A stretch of 64,000 bases of DNA from an uncultured Thioclava sp. (GTDB taxonomy: Bacteria > Pseudomonadota > Alphaproteobacteria > Rhodobacterales > Rhodobacteraceae): the NCBI RefSeq assembly GCF_913064665.1, contig NZ_CAJYBT010000008.1, positions 1 to 64,000 on the forward strand, read 5' to 3'. Position 1 is the first letter of the stretch. The number at the start of each line of letters is the position of its first letter. Made by a program: the position numbers and the translations under genes. The notes beneath the pieces were generated by a model. It ran no database searches and had not been told where the DNA came from. It saw only the letters and a list, made by a program, of their open reading frames with translations. Below, piece after piece: positions 55,188 to 64,000 of this stretch.

Positions 55188-55781
55188 TTAGACCTCCGCG
55201 GCGGGCAGGATCGGAAAGAACTGGCCGCAGGATATCACCCCCAGCCAATCTTGCCCCTCATGGGGCCGCGTCACCGCCAGATCGACCAGCCGATAAAAGC
55301 TTTTGCGGTCGATCAGCGCCTCAAGGCCACGGCGCACATGCAGGTAAGGGCGCGGCGTGCCGTCTTCGCTGTGCTGCACCCGGATTTTGTGATCGCCATC
55401 GGCCAGAACGCTGTCGCCGACATTGGTTTCAAAGCGCAGGGTCTGATCGTCGCCCGTGCCCTCTGCCTCAAAATCGACCGCCACAAATGGTGCGTCCTGC
55501 ACCCGAATGCCCACTTTCTCGACCGGGGTGACGAGGAAATATTTTCCGTCCTCCAGCTTGAGAATCGAGGCAAATAAACGCACCAGCGGCGCCCGCCCAA
55601 TCGGCGTGCCCAGATAGAACCAAGTCCCGTCAGCGCGAATTTCCATGTCGAGATCGCCGCAAAAGGGCGGGTTCCACAGATGCACCGGTGGCGGGCCTTT
55701 TTTTGAGGCCGTTCGCGCGGCATTGGCCAGCCCCTCAGCAGAGGGGATATGGGCGGAATCTGTCTCTTTGTGATCCGTCAT
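55188..55781 (-). CDS. DUF1285 family protein
   Basis: 197 residues. The segment VHLWNPPFCGDLDMEIRADG opens the DUF1285 region, with WFYLGTPIGRAPLVRLFASI and YFLVTPVEKVGI further on. No function is known for the family. The ATG at 55781 was chosen over an open frame that runs further upstream through moxR. It is divergent from moxR (73-nt gap) and lies in one operon with the isomerase gene, whose GTG start is adjacent to its stop. Confidence 0.85.
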   Translation of the reverse strand: MTDHKETDSAHIPSAEGLANAARTASKKGPPPVHLWNPPFCGDLDMEIRADGTWFYLGTPIGRAPLVRLFASILKLEDGKYFLVTPVEKVGIRVQDAPFVAVDFEAEGTGDDQTLRFETNVGDSVLADGDHKIRVQHSEDGTPRPYLHVRRGLEALIDRKSFYRLVDLAVTRPHEGQDWLGVISCGQFFPILPAAEV

Positions 55782-55854
55782 GTGAGTTTTGCCGTTCCTT
55801 GAGGCCAGGATATCTGCTTTGCTGGGAAGCATACGGATCTCGAGGGAGAATGTC

Positions 55855-56882
<1,028 letters not shown>

Positions 56883-56886
<4 letters not shown>

Positions 56887-57794
56887 ACGCATCCCCGGAC
56901 ACATCCGTGCAGGCTTTGGCGCTGCGCCGTGAGGCCGAGACCGCCGCCTCGGCACTGCCGCCCTTGCTGGTGGCCGCCGAGCATTTGGCCGCGACCGTTC
57001 AGATGGGCGCGCATGGGCGCAGGCGTGCAGGCACCGGCGAGGAGTTTTGGCAATATCGCCCCGCCCATTCCGGCGATGAGGCGCGGTTTGTGGATTGGCG
57101 GCGCTCGGGGCGCTCGGATGCGCAATATGTGCGCGAACGCGAATGGCAATTGGCGCAATCGGTGCATCTGTGGGTCGATGACGCGGCTTCGATGAACTTT
57201 ACCGGAGCGGAAACCGGGCGCGCGGCGCGGGCCCCGAAATCGGAACGCGCGCGGGTCTTGGCGCTGGCGCTGTCGGTGCTGATGATCCGGGGCGGAGAGC
57301 GCGTGGGTCTAACCGGGGTTGCCGCCCCGCCGCGTCCGGGACGTGCGCAATTGATGGCGCTGGCGGCGCTTTTGTCTGCGCCAAGCGGGCAGCAAGATTA
57401 CGGCACGCCGCAGGTAGCAGGGGTTTCGGCGCAATCGCGCGCGGTGTTCCTGTCGGATTTTTTGGGCGATCTTGCGCCCATCGAAAGCGCCTTGGGCCAG
57501 CTGGCCGATCGCGGTGTGACGGGCGTGATGTTACAGGTGCTCGACCCCGACGAAGAGGCCTTTCCCTATGACGGGCGCACGATTTTTCAGTCGATGTCGG
57601 GCGCGTTGGTGCATGAGACCCGCAAGGCCAGCGATCTGCGCGGGCGCTACCAAGAACGGCTGGCGCAGCGGCGCGATGCGCTGACGCGACTGGCCCAAAG
57701 TGCGGGTTGGCAGTTTTCCACCCATCACACGGGCGATCCGGCCCAAAGCGCGCTGTTATGGCTATATGGCGCGCTGGGACGGGGGCAGGGATGA
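56883..57794 (+). CDS. DUF58 protein with VWA-like domain
   Basis: 303 residues. The DUF58 signature is RPAHSGDEARFVDWRRSGR; VDDAASMNF is the degraded metal-site segment of a VWA fold. It is soluble with an unusual TTG start: TTGA overlaps the moxR stop by four bases and AGGGG lies ahead, so this start looks real. Its end overlaps the next gene (ATGA). Function is unknown, but MoxR and DUF58 pairs are widespread in envelope or metal-insertion systems. Confidence 0.9.
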
Positions 57795-60532
57795 TGGTGC
57801 TTGGCCCGATCGGCTTTACCGCACCTTGGCTGTTGCTGGGGCTTGTCGCGCTGCCGCTGCTGTGGCTGCTGCTGCGCGCGGTGCCGCCGGCGCCGATCCG
57901 ACGTCGTTTTCCCGGCGTGGCGCTGCTGCTGGGGTTGAAGGACACAGAGGTCGAGGCCGCGCGCACACCGTGGTGGCTGCTGGCGTTGCGCCTGTTGGCG
58001 CTGGCGGCGGCGATCATCGGCTTTGCGGGCCCGGTGCTGAATCCGCAGCGCGCCGAACCGGGCTCGGGGCCGTTGTTGATCATCGCTGATGCAAGCTGGG
58101 CCTCGGCGGGCAACTGGCGCGTGCGCACGGAGCGAATGGAGCGCGCGCTGAGTGCGGCGGAACAGGCCGGGCGGCGTGTTGCGCTGATTTCGCTGGCAGA
58201 GCCGCCCGTCGCGCAACCCACCTTTAGCGACGCAAAAAGCGTGACACAGGCTTTGCCGGGAGTGTTGCCGCACCCTTGGATCGGGCAAAGTTTCGACGCA
58301 GCCACGATGCTGCCGCAGGGCAATTTCGATACGCTTTGGCTGTCCGATGGGTTGGCGCGCCCTGATCGTAGCGCCATTTTAAGTGCTCTGCAGGGGCGCG
58401 GGGCGGTCACGGTCTGGCAATCGCAGGTGCCGGTTCTGGCGCTTGGCGCGGCACGGATTGAGGATGGCGCGCTGGTGGTGCCCGCGCGTGCCTCTGCCCC
58501 GCCGCCCAGTCCACGCGAGGTCGCAGCGATTGGCCGCGATCCGGCGGGGATTGAGCGCGAATTGGCGCGGGTGCCGCTGGATTTCGCGGGCAAAACGAGC
58601 GCCGACTTGCGCTTTGATCTGCCGCCAGAGCTGCGCAACCGGATCACCCGGTTTGAGATCAGCGGGTTGCGGTCAGCCGGGGCGGTGAGCCTGACAGATG
58701 ATGCGGTCAAGCGGCGCAAAGTGGCGATCTTGTCGGGCACACGCGACCGCGAAGGCCTGCAACTGCTTTCGCCGACGCATTACCTGCACGAGGCGCTTGC
58801 GCCGACGGCGGATCTGATTGAGGGCACGCTTGATGATGTGCTGACCGCCGATCCCGATGTGATTATCCTTGCCGATATGGCCGATCTGCCCGAGCAATCC
58901 AAGCTGCGGGACTGGGTGGAAAAGGGTGGTTTGCTGATTCGGTTCGCCGGGCCGCGCATGGCCAATGCCGATCTGACGGCGGACACGTTGTTGCCTGTGC
59001 GGTTGCGGGCGGGTGGGCGCTCGATTGGGGGGGCGATGAGTTGGGGCGCGCCGCGCGGACTTGCACCCTTTCCCGAGGACTCTCCTTTTGCCGGTCTTGC
59101 GGTACCCGATGACGTTACCGTCAAGGCGCAGGTTATGGCCGAGCCAGCCCCCGATCTGGTAGAGCACACGATTGCCTCGCTGGTCGATGGCACGCCGCTG
59201 GTGACGCGCGCGAAGCTGGGGCAGGGCGCATTGGTGCTGTTTCATGTCAGCGCCAATGCCGAATGGTCAACGCTGCCGCTGTCTGTGCTGTTTCCCCAGA
59301 TGCTAGAGCGGCTGGCGGTCTCGGCGCGCCCGAATGCGCCAGAGGTGGCGGATTTGGCGGGGCAAACTTGGGTGCCCCAAAAGCTGCTTGATGGCTTTGG
59401 GCGTCTGCGCGATGCGGGAGCGGCGGCAGGTGTACCGGGCGCAGAGCTGGCCAAGGCCGTGGCGGGGCCCAAGCTGCAACCCGGGATATACACAGCCGAT
59501 GAGCGCGCTGTTGCGCTGAATGCACTGGGCCGCGATGCGGTGCTGACGCCTGCGACATGGCCTGCCACTGTGGCGGTCGAGGGCGCGACGGAGACGCAAG
59601 AAACGCCGCTGAAGGGATGGCTTTTGGCGCTGGCGCTTGGGGCATTGCTGCTCGATATTTTGGCGGCGCTTGCACTGTCGGGCAAACTGCGGGGGCCGCG
59701 CGCAATCAAGACCGCAGCGCTGGTTTCTGCGCTGGTATTGACGGGTATCACGCCGCCACAAGCGCGCGCCGAAATGAGCGAAGCGCGCGCAATCGAGGCG
59801 GCGTCAAACGTGGTGCTGGCGGCGATGCCCTCGGGCGATCCCGAGGTTGACAGGGTTTCGCTGGCGGGGCTGACGGGGTTGTCTGCGGTGTTGAACCAAC
59901 GCACGACGGTCGAGCCTTCGGCGCCGATGATGGTTGATTTGAAAAATGACGATCTGGCCGTTTACACCTTTATTTACTGGCCCATCACTGCCGATCAAGC
60001 CGCCCCAACCCCGCTGGAATATGCCAAGCTGAACCGCTATCTGCGCGGCGGCGGGATGATCTTGTTTGATACGCGCGATGCCGATGTCGCGGGCTTTGGT
60101 GAGGCTACGCCGACCGGTCGACGCCTGCAGGCGCTGGCGGCTCCGCTGGATATTCCCCCGCTTGCGCCGATCCCCAAGGATCACGTTCTGACGCGGACCT
60201 TCTATTTGTTGCAGGATTTCCCCGGACGCTATGATGGCACGATCTGGGTCGAGGCCCCGCCCGCCGATGCCGCGCGCGCCGACGGGATGCCGTTTCGCAA
60301 CCTCAATGACGGGGTGACGCCGGTGGTGATTGGCGGCAATGACTGGGCCGAGGCGTGGGCCGTGGATGCCAGCGGTCGCCCGATGTTCCCGGTTGGCCGG
60401 GGGCGCACCGGAGAGCGCCAGCGCGAGATCGCCAATCGGTTCGGCGTCAATCTGATCATGCATGTGCTGACGGGCAATTATAAATCCGATCAGGTCCATG
60501 TGCCGGCACTGCTGGAAAGGTTGGGGCAATGA
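57791..60532 (+). CDS. BatA-like / DUF4159 large membrane protein
   Basis: 913 residues. The N-terminus is BatA-like (LLWLLLRAVPPAPIRRRFPG) with two helices flanking. A VWA-like segment follows (LLIIADASWASAG). Another helix is near residue 630. The C-terminal DUF4159 domain shows YTFIYWPITADQ, MILFDTRDAD, and MHVLTGNYKSDQVH. The start overlaps the DUF58 stop by four bases (ATGA); the stop overlaps the next gene. The combination of domains suggests an envelope protein assembled with MoxR; the role is unknown. Confidence 0.9.
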   Translation: MMVLGPIGFTAPWLLLGLVALPLLWLLLRAVPPAPIRRRFPGVALLLGLKDTEVEAARTPWWLLALRLLALAAAIIGFAGPVLNPQRAEPGSGPLLIIADASWASAGNWRVRTERMERALSAAEQAGRRVALISLAEPPVAQPTFSDAKSVTQALPGVLPHPWIGQSFDAATMLPQGNFDTLWLSDGLARPDRSAILSALQGRGAVTVWQSQVPVLALGAARIEDGALVVPARASAPPPSPREVAAIGRDPAGIERELARVPLDFAGKTSADLRFDLPPELRNRITRFEISGLRSAGAVSLTDDAVKRRKVAILSGTRDREGLQLLSPTHYLHEALAPTADLIEGTLDDVLTADPDVIILADMADLPEQSKLRDWVEKGGLLIRFAGPRMANADLTADTLLPVRLRAGGRSIGGAMSWGAPRGLAPFPEDSPFAGLAVPDDVTVKAQVMAEPAPDLVEHTIASLVDGTPLVTRAKLGQGALVLFHVSANAEWSTLPLSVLFPQMLERLAVSARPNAPEVADLAGQTWVPQKLLDGFGRLRDAGAAAGVPGAELAKAVAGPKLQPGIYTADERAVALNALGRDAVLTPATWPATVAVEGATETQETPLKGWLLALALGALLLDILAALALSGKLRGPRAIKTAALVSALVLTGITPPQARAEMSEARAIEAASNVVLAAMPSGDPEVDRVSLAGLTGLSAVLNQRTTVEPSAPMMVDLKNDDLAVYTFIYWPITADQAAPTPLEYAKLNRYLRGGGMILFDTRDADVAGFGEATPTGRRLQALAAPLDIPPLAPIPKDHVLTRTFYLLQDFPGRYDGTIWVEAPPADAARADGMPFRNLNDGVTPVVIGGNDWAEAWAVDASGRPMFPVGRGRTGERQREIANRFGVNLIMHVLTGNYKSDQVHVPALLERLGQ

Positions 60533-62634
60533 GCGGGATGTCGGTGATCTTTGCGCCGCTGCTGCCGTGGCCCGCGATTTGGGCGGCAGGCGGGGTGGCT
60601 TTGGTGCTGCTGGCGCTGGCGCTGTGGCGAGGCTTGCGCGGCTGGGCGTTGCGGGCGCTGGCGGCGCTGGTGTTGCTGGCGGCGATTGCGCAGCCCTCGC
60701 TGCAACGCGAACAGACCGCGCCGCTGTCTGATATCGTGCTGCTGATTGATGACCGCTCTGCCTCGCAGACGCTATCAGATCGCGCTGCGCAGACCGATGC
60801 CGCCGTGGCGAATGTGCAAGCCCAGCTTGACGCGTTGCCCAATGTCGAGACGCGCCGGGTCACGGTGAAGGATGGCGCGGAAAATGCCGGGACCGAGTTG
60901 GGCGCGGCGCTGTCCGAGGCGCTCGCCAGCGAGCCGCGCGCGCGTGTCGCCGGGGCCGTGGTGATCAGCGACGGGCAGGCGCATGACGCCGCCCTTGCGC
61001 CCGATCTGCCCGGGCCGCTGCAACTGCTGCTGACCGGGCGCGCGGCGGATTGGGATCGCCGTTTGGTGATTCAAACCGCGCCCGCCTTTGGCATTATCGG
61101 CGAGGAAAGCTCGATCCGCCTCAAGGTCGAGGATCAGGGCAAAGTGCCCGCCAGTATCGGCACCAAGGCCAAGCTGACGATCTCAATCGATGGCAAGAAT
61201 CCGAAAACCTATGACGTGAATGTCGGGCGCGATCTGGAATTGCCGCTGACGCTGGATCATGGCGGGCAGAACGTGGTGCAGTTCACGTTGACCCCCGTCG
61301 AGGGCGAGCTGACCACGCGCAACAATACCGCAACCGTGCAGATCAACGGCGTGCGCGACCGCTTGCGCGTGTTGCTGGTCTCGGGCCAGCCCCATGCGGG
61401 CGAGCGTACGTGGCGCAACCTGCTGAAATCGGATGCGGGCGTCGATCTGGTGCATTTCACGATCCTGCGCCCGCCCGAAAAGCAAGACGGTGTGCCGGTG
61501 TCGGAACTGTCGCTGATCGCTTTCCCGACGCAGGAATTGTTCGTGGACAAGATCGACGAGTTCGATCTGATCATCTTTGACCGCTACGGCGCGCGCGGCA
61601 TCCTACCGTCGTCCTATTTCGATAATATCCGCGATTATGTCGAACGGGGCGGGGCGATTTTGGTGGCCGCAGGGCCGGAATATGCGACCGTTGAAAGCCT
61701 GTATCAAACCAGCCTTGGCTCGATCATGCCTGCGCGCCCCACCGGGCGGGTGCTGTCGGAAAGCTTCCTGCCGCGCCCGACCGAGTTGGGTCTGCGTCAT
61801 CCCGTCACGGCGGGTCTGAAAGGCGCGCCGCCGCCTGCCGACAAAGCCAAGGATGACGCGAAAGCGCCCCATTGGGGGCATTGGTTGCGTCAGGTCGAAT
61901 TGAGTGATCCCAAGGGCGAAGTCGTGATGTCGGGCGCCGACGGTAAGCCGCTTTTGGTGCTCTCGCGCGAGGGCAAGGGGCGCGTGGCGCTGCTGGCCTC
62001 GGATCAGGCATGGCTGTGGGATCGCGGCTATGATGGCGGTGGGCCGCAGCTCGAATTGCTGCGCCGGATCGCGCATTGGGAGATGAAGGAACCCGAGCTG
62101 GAAGAAGAGGCGCTGTATGCCGAGATCGACCCGGGCGCGCTGTCGATGACGATCGTGCGCCGCTCGATGAAGGATGATGTGCCGCCTGCAAGCGTGACGC
62201 TGCCCGATGGCACTGTGCAGGACGTGCCGCTAAGCCAAAGCGCGCCGGGGCAGTTCACCGCGCGTTGGACTGCGCCGGGGCCGGGTCTCTATACGCTCAA
62301 GGATGGTGATCTGGCGCGCGTGGTCGCGATGGGTCCTGCCAGCCCGCGCGAGTTTGAACAAACCATCGCCAGTGGTGAGCCATTGGCTAAGGCGATTGCG
62401 GCCTCGGGTGGGGCTGTGACCCGGCTGGAGGAGGGCATTCCGCGCATCCGCGAAGTAGCGGTTGGGCGTGCAACATCGGGGCGGGGCTGGATTGGCATCA
62501 CGCCGCGCGGGGCGCGCGCCACGACAGACATTCGCGTGCAACCCGTTCTGCCCGCATGGGCGTGGTTGCTGTTGGCAGCGCTGCTGACGCTTGGGGCCTG
62601 GATGATCGAGGGGCGGGGGCGGCGTACGGCCTAA
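60529..62634 (+). CDS. VWA / glutamine amidotransferase-like membrane protein
   Basis: 701 residues. Two N-terminal helices (WAAGGVALVLLALALWRG, LAALVLLAAIAQ), then a VWA domain start VLLIDDRSASQ, a beta-rich middle (about 170-290), a glutamine amidotransferase-like region (FDLIIFDRYGARG, GGAILVAAGPEY) and a C-terminal helix near 680. The ATGA overlap couples it to the DUF4159 gene. In related genomes I recall this order as a four-gene block. The function is not established; a role in the envelope is inference. Confidence 0.85.
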   Translation: MSGMSVIFAPLLPWPAIWAAGGVALVLLALALWRGLRGWALRALAALVLLAAIAQPSLQREQTAPLSDIVLLIDDRSASQTLSDRAAQTDAAVANVQAQLDALPNVETRRVTVKDGAENAGTELGAALSEALASEPRARVAGAVVISDGQAHDAALAPDLPGPLQLLLTGRAADWDRRLVIQTAPAFGIIGEESSIRLKVEDQGKVPASIGTKAKLTISIDGKNPKTYDVNVGRDLELPLTLDHGGQNVVQFTLTPVEGELTTRNNTATVQINGVRDRLRVLLVSGQPHAGERTWRNLLKSDAGVDLVHFTILRPPEKQDGVPVSELSLIAFPTQELFVDKIDEFDLIIFDRYGARGILPSSYFDNIRDYVERGGAILVAAGPEYATVESLYQTSLGSIMPARPTGRVLSESFLPRPTELGLRHPVTAGLKGAPPPADKAKDDAKAPHWGHWLRQVELSDPKGEVVMSGADGKPLLVLSREGKGRVALLASDQAWLWDRGYDGGGPQLELLRRIAHWEMKEPELEEEALYAEIDPGALSMTIVRRSMKDDVPPASVTLPDGTVQDVPLSQSAPGQFTARWTAPGPGLYTLKDGDLARVVAMGPASPREFEQTIASGEPLAKAIAASGGAVTRLEEGIPRIREVAVGRATSGRGWIGITPRGARATTDIRVQPVLPAWAWLLLAALLTLGAWMIEGRGRRTA

Positions 62635-62657
62635 GGCCATGCCGCCCGCCGCCAATA

Positions 62658-63788
62658 TCAGTAGATTACGACCGAGCGGATCGATTCGCCGCTATGCATC
62701 AGATCGAAGGCCTCGTTGATCTTCTCCAGCGGCATGGTGTGGGTGATCATCGGGTCGATCTCGATCTTGCCATCCATGTACCAGTCAACGAATTTCGGCA
62801 CATCGGTGCGCCCCTTTGCGCCACCAAAGGCCGTGCCTTTCCAGACGCGCCCGGTCACCAGTTGGAACGGCCGGGTCGAGATTTCCGCGCCCGCCGAGGC
62901 GACGCCGATAATCACCGAAACGCCCCAGCCGCGATGGCTGCATTCCAGAGCATCGCGCATCACCTTGGTGTTGCCGGTCGCGTCAAAGCTGTAATCGACA
63001 CCGCCGATCTGATCGGCACCCTTCTTGGTCAGGTTGACGATTTCCTCGACGACCGTGCCCTTGATCTTTGTGGGGTTCACAAAATGGGTCAGGCCGAATT
63101 TGCGCGCCATTTCCTCTTTGTCGTCGTTCAGATCGACGCCGATGATCATGTCGGCCCCGGCCATGCGCAGGCCTTGGATCACGTTCAACCCGATGCCGCC
63201 AAGGCCGAACACCGCCGCGGTCGAGCCGATCTCGACTCCTGCGGTGTTGATCACCGCACCGATCCCGGTGGTCACGCCGCAGCCGATATAGCAGATCTTG
63301 TCGAAGGGCGCGTCTTCACGCACTTTGGCCAGCGCGATTTCGGGCATGACCGTGTGATTGGCGAAGGTCGAGCAGCCCATGTAGTGAAACAGCGGCGTGC
63401 CATCGAGCATGTGAAAGCGCGTCGTGCCATCGGGCATCAGCCCTTGGCCCTGTGTGCCCCGGATCGCGGTGCACAGGTTGGTTTTGCCCGACAGGCAAGA
63501 CGGGCATTCGCGGCATTCGGGGGTGTAAAGCGGGATGACGTGATCGCCGGGCTTGAGCGTGGTCACGCCCTCGCCGACTTCGAGCACGACGCCCGCGCCC
63601 TCATGGCCGAGGATGCAGGGAAACAGCCCCTCGGGATCGGCCCCCGAGCGGGTGAATTCGTCGGTGTGGCAAATGCCGGTGGCCTTGATTTCGATCAGCA
63701 CTTCGCCTGCTTTCGGTGGGTCGAGTTCCACCTCCATGATTTCAAGCGGCTTTCCGGCTTCCAATGCGACTGCGGCACGGGTTCTCAT
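62658..63788 (-). CDS. adhC: S-(hydroxymethyl)glutathione dehydrogenase (class III ADH)
   Basis: 376 residues. The catalytic zinc site is in [14 protein letters not shown] and GHEGAGVV; the structural zinc uses [15 protein letters not shown]. The NAD fold appears as [13 protein letters not shown]. It oxidises the adduct of formaldehyde and glutathione, and reduces S-nitrosoglutathione. Names in this group are adhC, adhI, flhA or frmA. No S-formylglutathione hydrolase gene is in the window, though it may lie beyond. It converges on the VWA gene. Confidence 0.95.
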   Translation of the reverse strand: MRTRAAVALEAGKPLEIMEVELDPPKAGEVLIEIKATGICHTDEFTRSGADPEGLFPCILGHEGAGVVLEVGEGVTTLKPGDHVIPLYTPECRECPSCLSGKTNLCTAIRGTQGQGLMPDGTTRFHMLDGTPLFHYMGCSTFANHTVMPEIALAKVREDAPFDKICYIGCGVTTGIGAVINTAGVEIGSTAAVFGLGGIGLNVIQGLRMAGADMIIGVDLNDDKEEMARKFGLTHFVNPTKIKGTVVEEIVNLTKKGADQIGGVDYSFDATGNTKVMRDALECSHRGWGVSVIIGVASAGAEISTRPFQLVTGRVWKGTAFGGAKGRTDVPKFVDWYMDGKIEIDPMITHTMPLEKINEAFDLMHSGESIRSVVIY

Positions 63789-63862
63789 GGGCGTCTCCTC
63801 AAGGTATAAAAGTTGCCAAGAACCTGCGCGAATGCGCGGGTGAATGCAATAAAGGGTGCGAT

Positions 63863-64000
63863 ATGTTGACCAGATTTTCTGCTTTGCCTGCTGTGTTGTT
63901 GTCGGTGCTGGCGCTCGCGGCTTGCGATCCCGCAGGTCCGATTGAGCAAACGCCAGATCAAGATGTGGCGGTGCCCACGCCCTATCTGACGCCGCAAACC
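63863..64000 (+). CDS. Lipoprotein, cut by the window edge
   Basis: 46 codons to the window end. [21 protein letters not shown] is a signal peptide with a lipobox LALAAC, Cys21 being the lipidation site; what follows is Pro/Thr/Asp-rich, a linker region. AAAGGG precedes the ATG. It is divergent from adhC. The rest of the protein is outside, so no family can be named. Confidence 0.6.
   Translation, partial: MLTRFSALPAVLLSVLALAACDPAGPIEQTPDQDVAVPTPYLTPQT

Overview
The window looks like one contiguous piece of a GC-rich alphaproteobacterial chromosome of the Rhodobacteraceae/Paracoccaceae type. The evidence is gene order and family content: a fused indolepyruvate ferredoxin oxidoreductase, the opgG-opgI-opgH-opgC operon, a lysis pair of the gene transfer agent (GTA) type, an Mrp antiporter with fused A and B subunits, a VPLPA-CTERM protein, and a ffh-chorismate mutase-rpsP-rimM-trmD-rplS block. 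The genus cannot be fixed from sequence alone. No rRNA operon, insertion sequence, integrase, CRISPR array, restriction system or recognisable defence island is present. Most of the window is core genome.

Layout. 0-5 kb: grxD and a bolA-like gene, purL, and a LysR gene facing the indolepyruvate ferredoxin oxidoreductase gene (5.1-8.5 kb) across a 21-bp inverted repeat. 8.6-13.3 kb: murI, the VPLPA-CTERM protein, argC, ccmE, an endolysin/holin pair, a small rpmJ-type gene and tRNA-Val(GAC). 13.4-19.9 kb: an N-formylglutamate amidohydrolase-like gene, a frameshifted small pseudogene, dinB, clpB with a clear heat-shock promoter, and pyrF. 19.9-29.9 kb, mostly minus strand: SPFH/NfeD membrane proteins, metG, rpmE, then the translation-related block rplS, trmD, a sulfotransferase-like gene, rimM, rpsP, chorismate mutase and ffh. 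Ffh is preceded by three stacked hairpins. Next come azoR and its divergent LysR regulator. 30.9-35.8 kb: the osmoregulated periplasmic glucan operon. 36.2-42.4 kb: the mrpA(B)CDEFG Na+/H+ antiporter operon.

42.4-64 kb: a fatty-acid-hydroxylase-family protein, dapA, a lytic transglycosylase with a Tat-like signal, a DMT exporter, the two halves of MnmC as separate divergent genes, an ABC ATPase without a permease, a CHCC zinc-finger protein, a 44-residue basic protein, polA, a CDF metal exporter, hydroxypyruvate isomerase and DUF1285 genes, a tightly overlapping MoxR-DUF58-DUF4159-VWA operon, glutathione-dependent formaldehyde dehydrogenase, and the start of a lipoprotein gene at the right edge.

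No wholly new multi-gene system stood out. The observations most worth following are the GTA-type lysis cassette with a degenerate CtrA-like site, the structured leader of ffh, the split MnmC, the small opgI gene whose motif resembles the N-terminus of longer OpgH proteins, the pseudogene broken by a short duplication-like insertion, and the 12-bp repeat that carries the chorismate mutase stop codon three times in frame.
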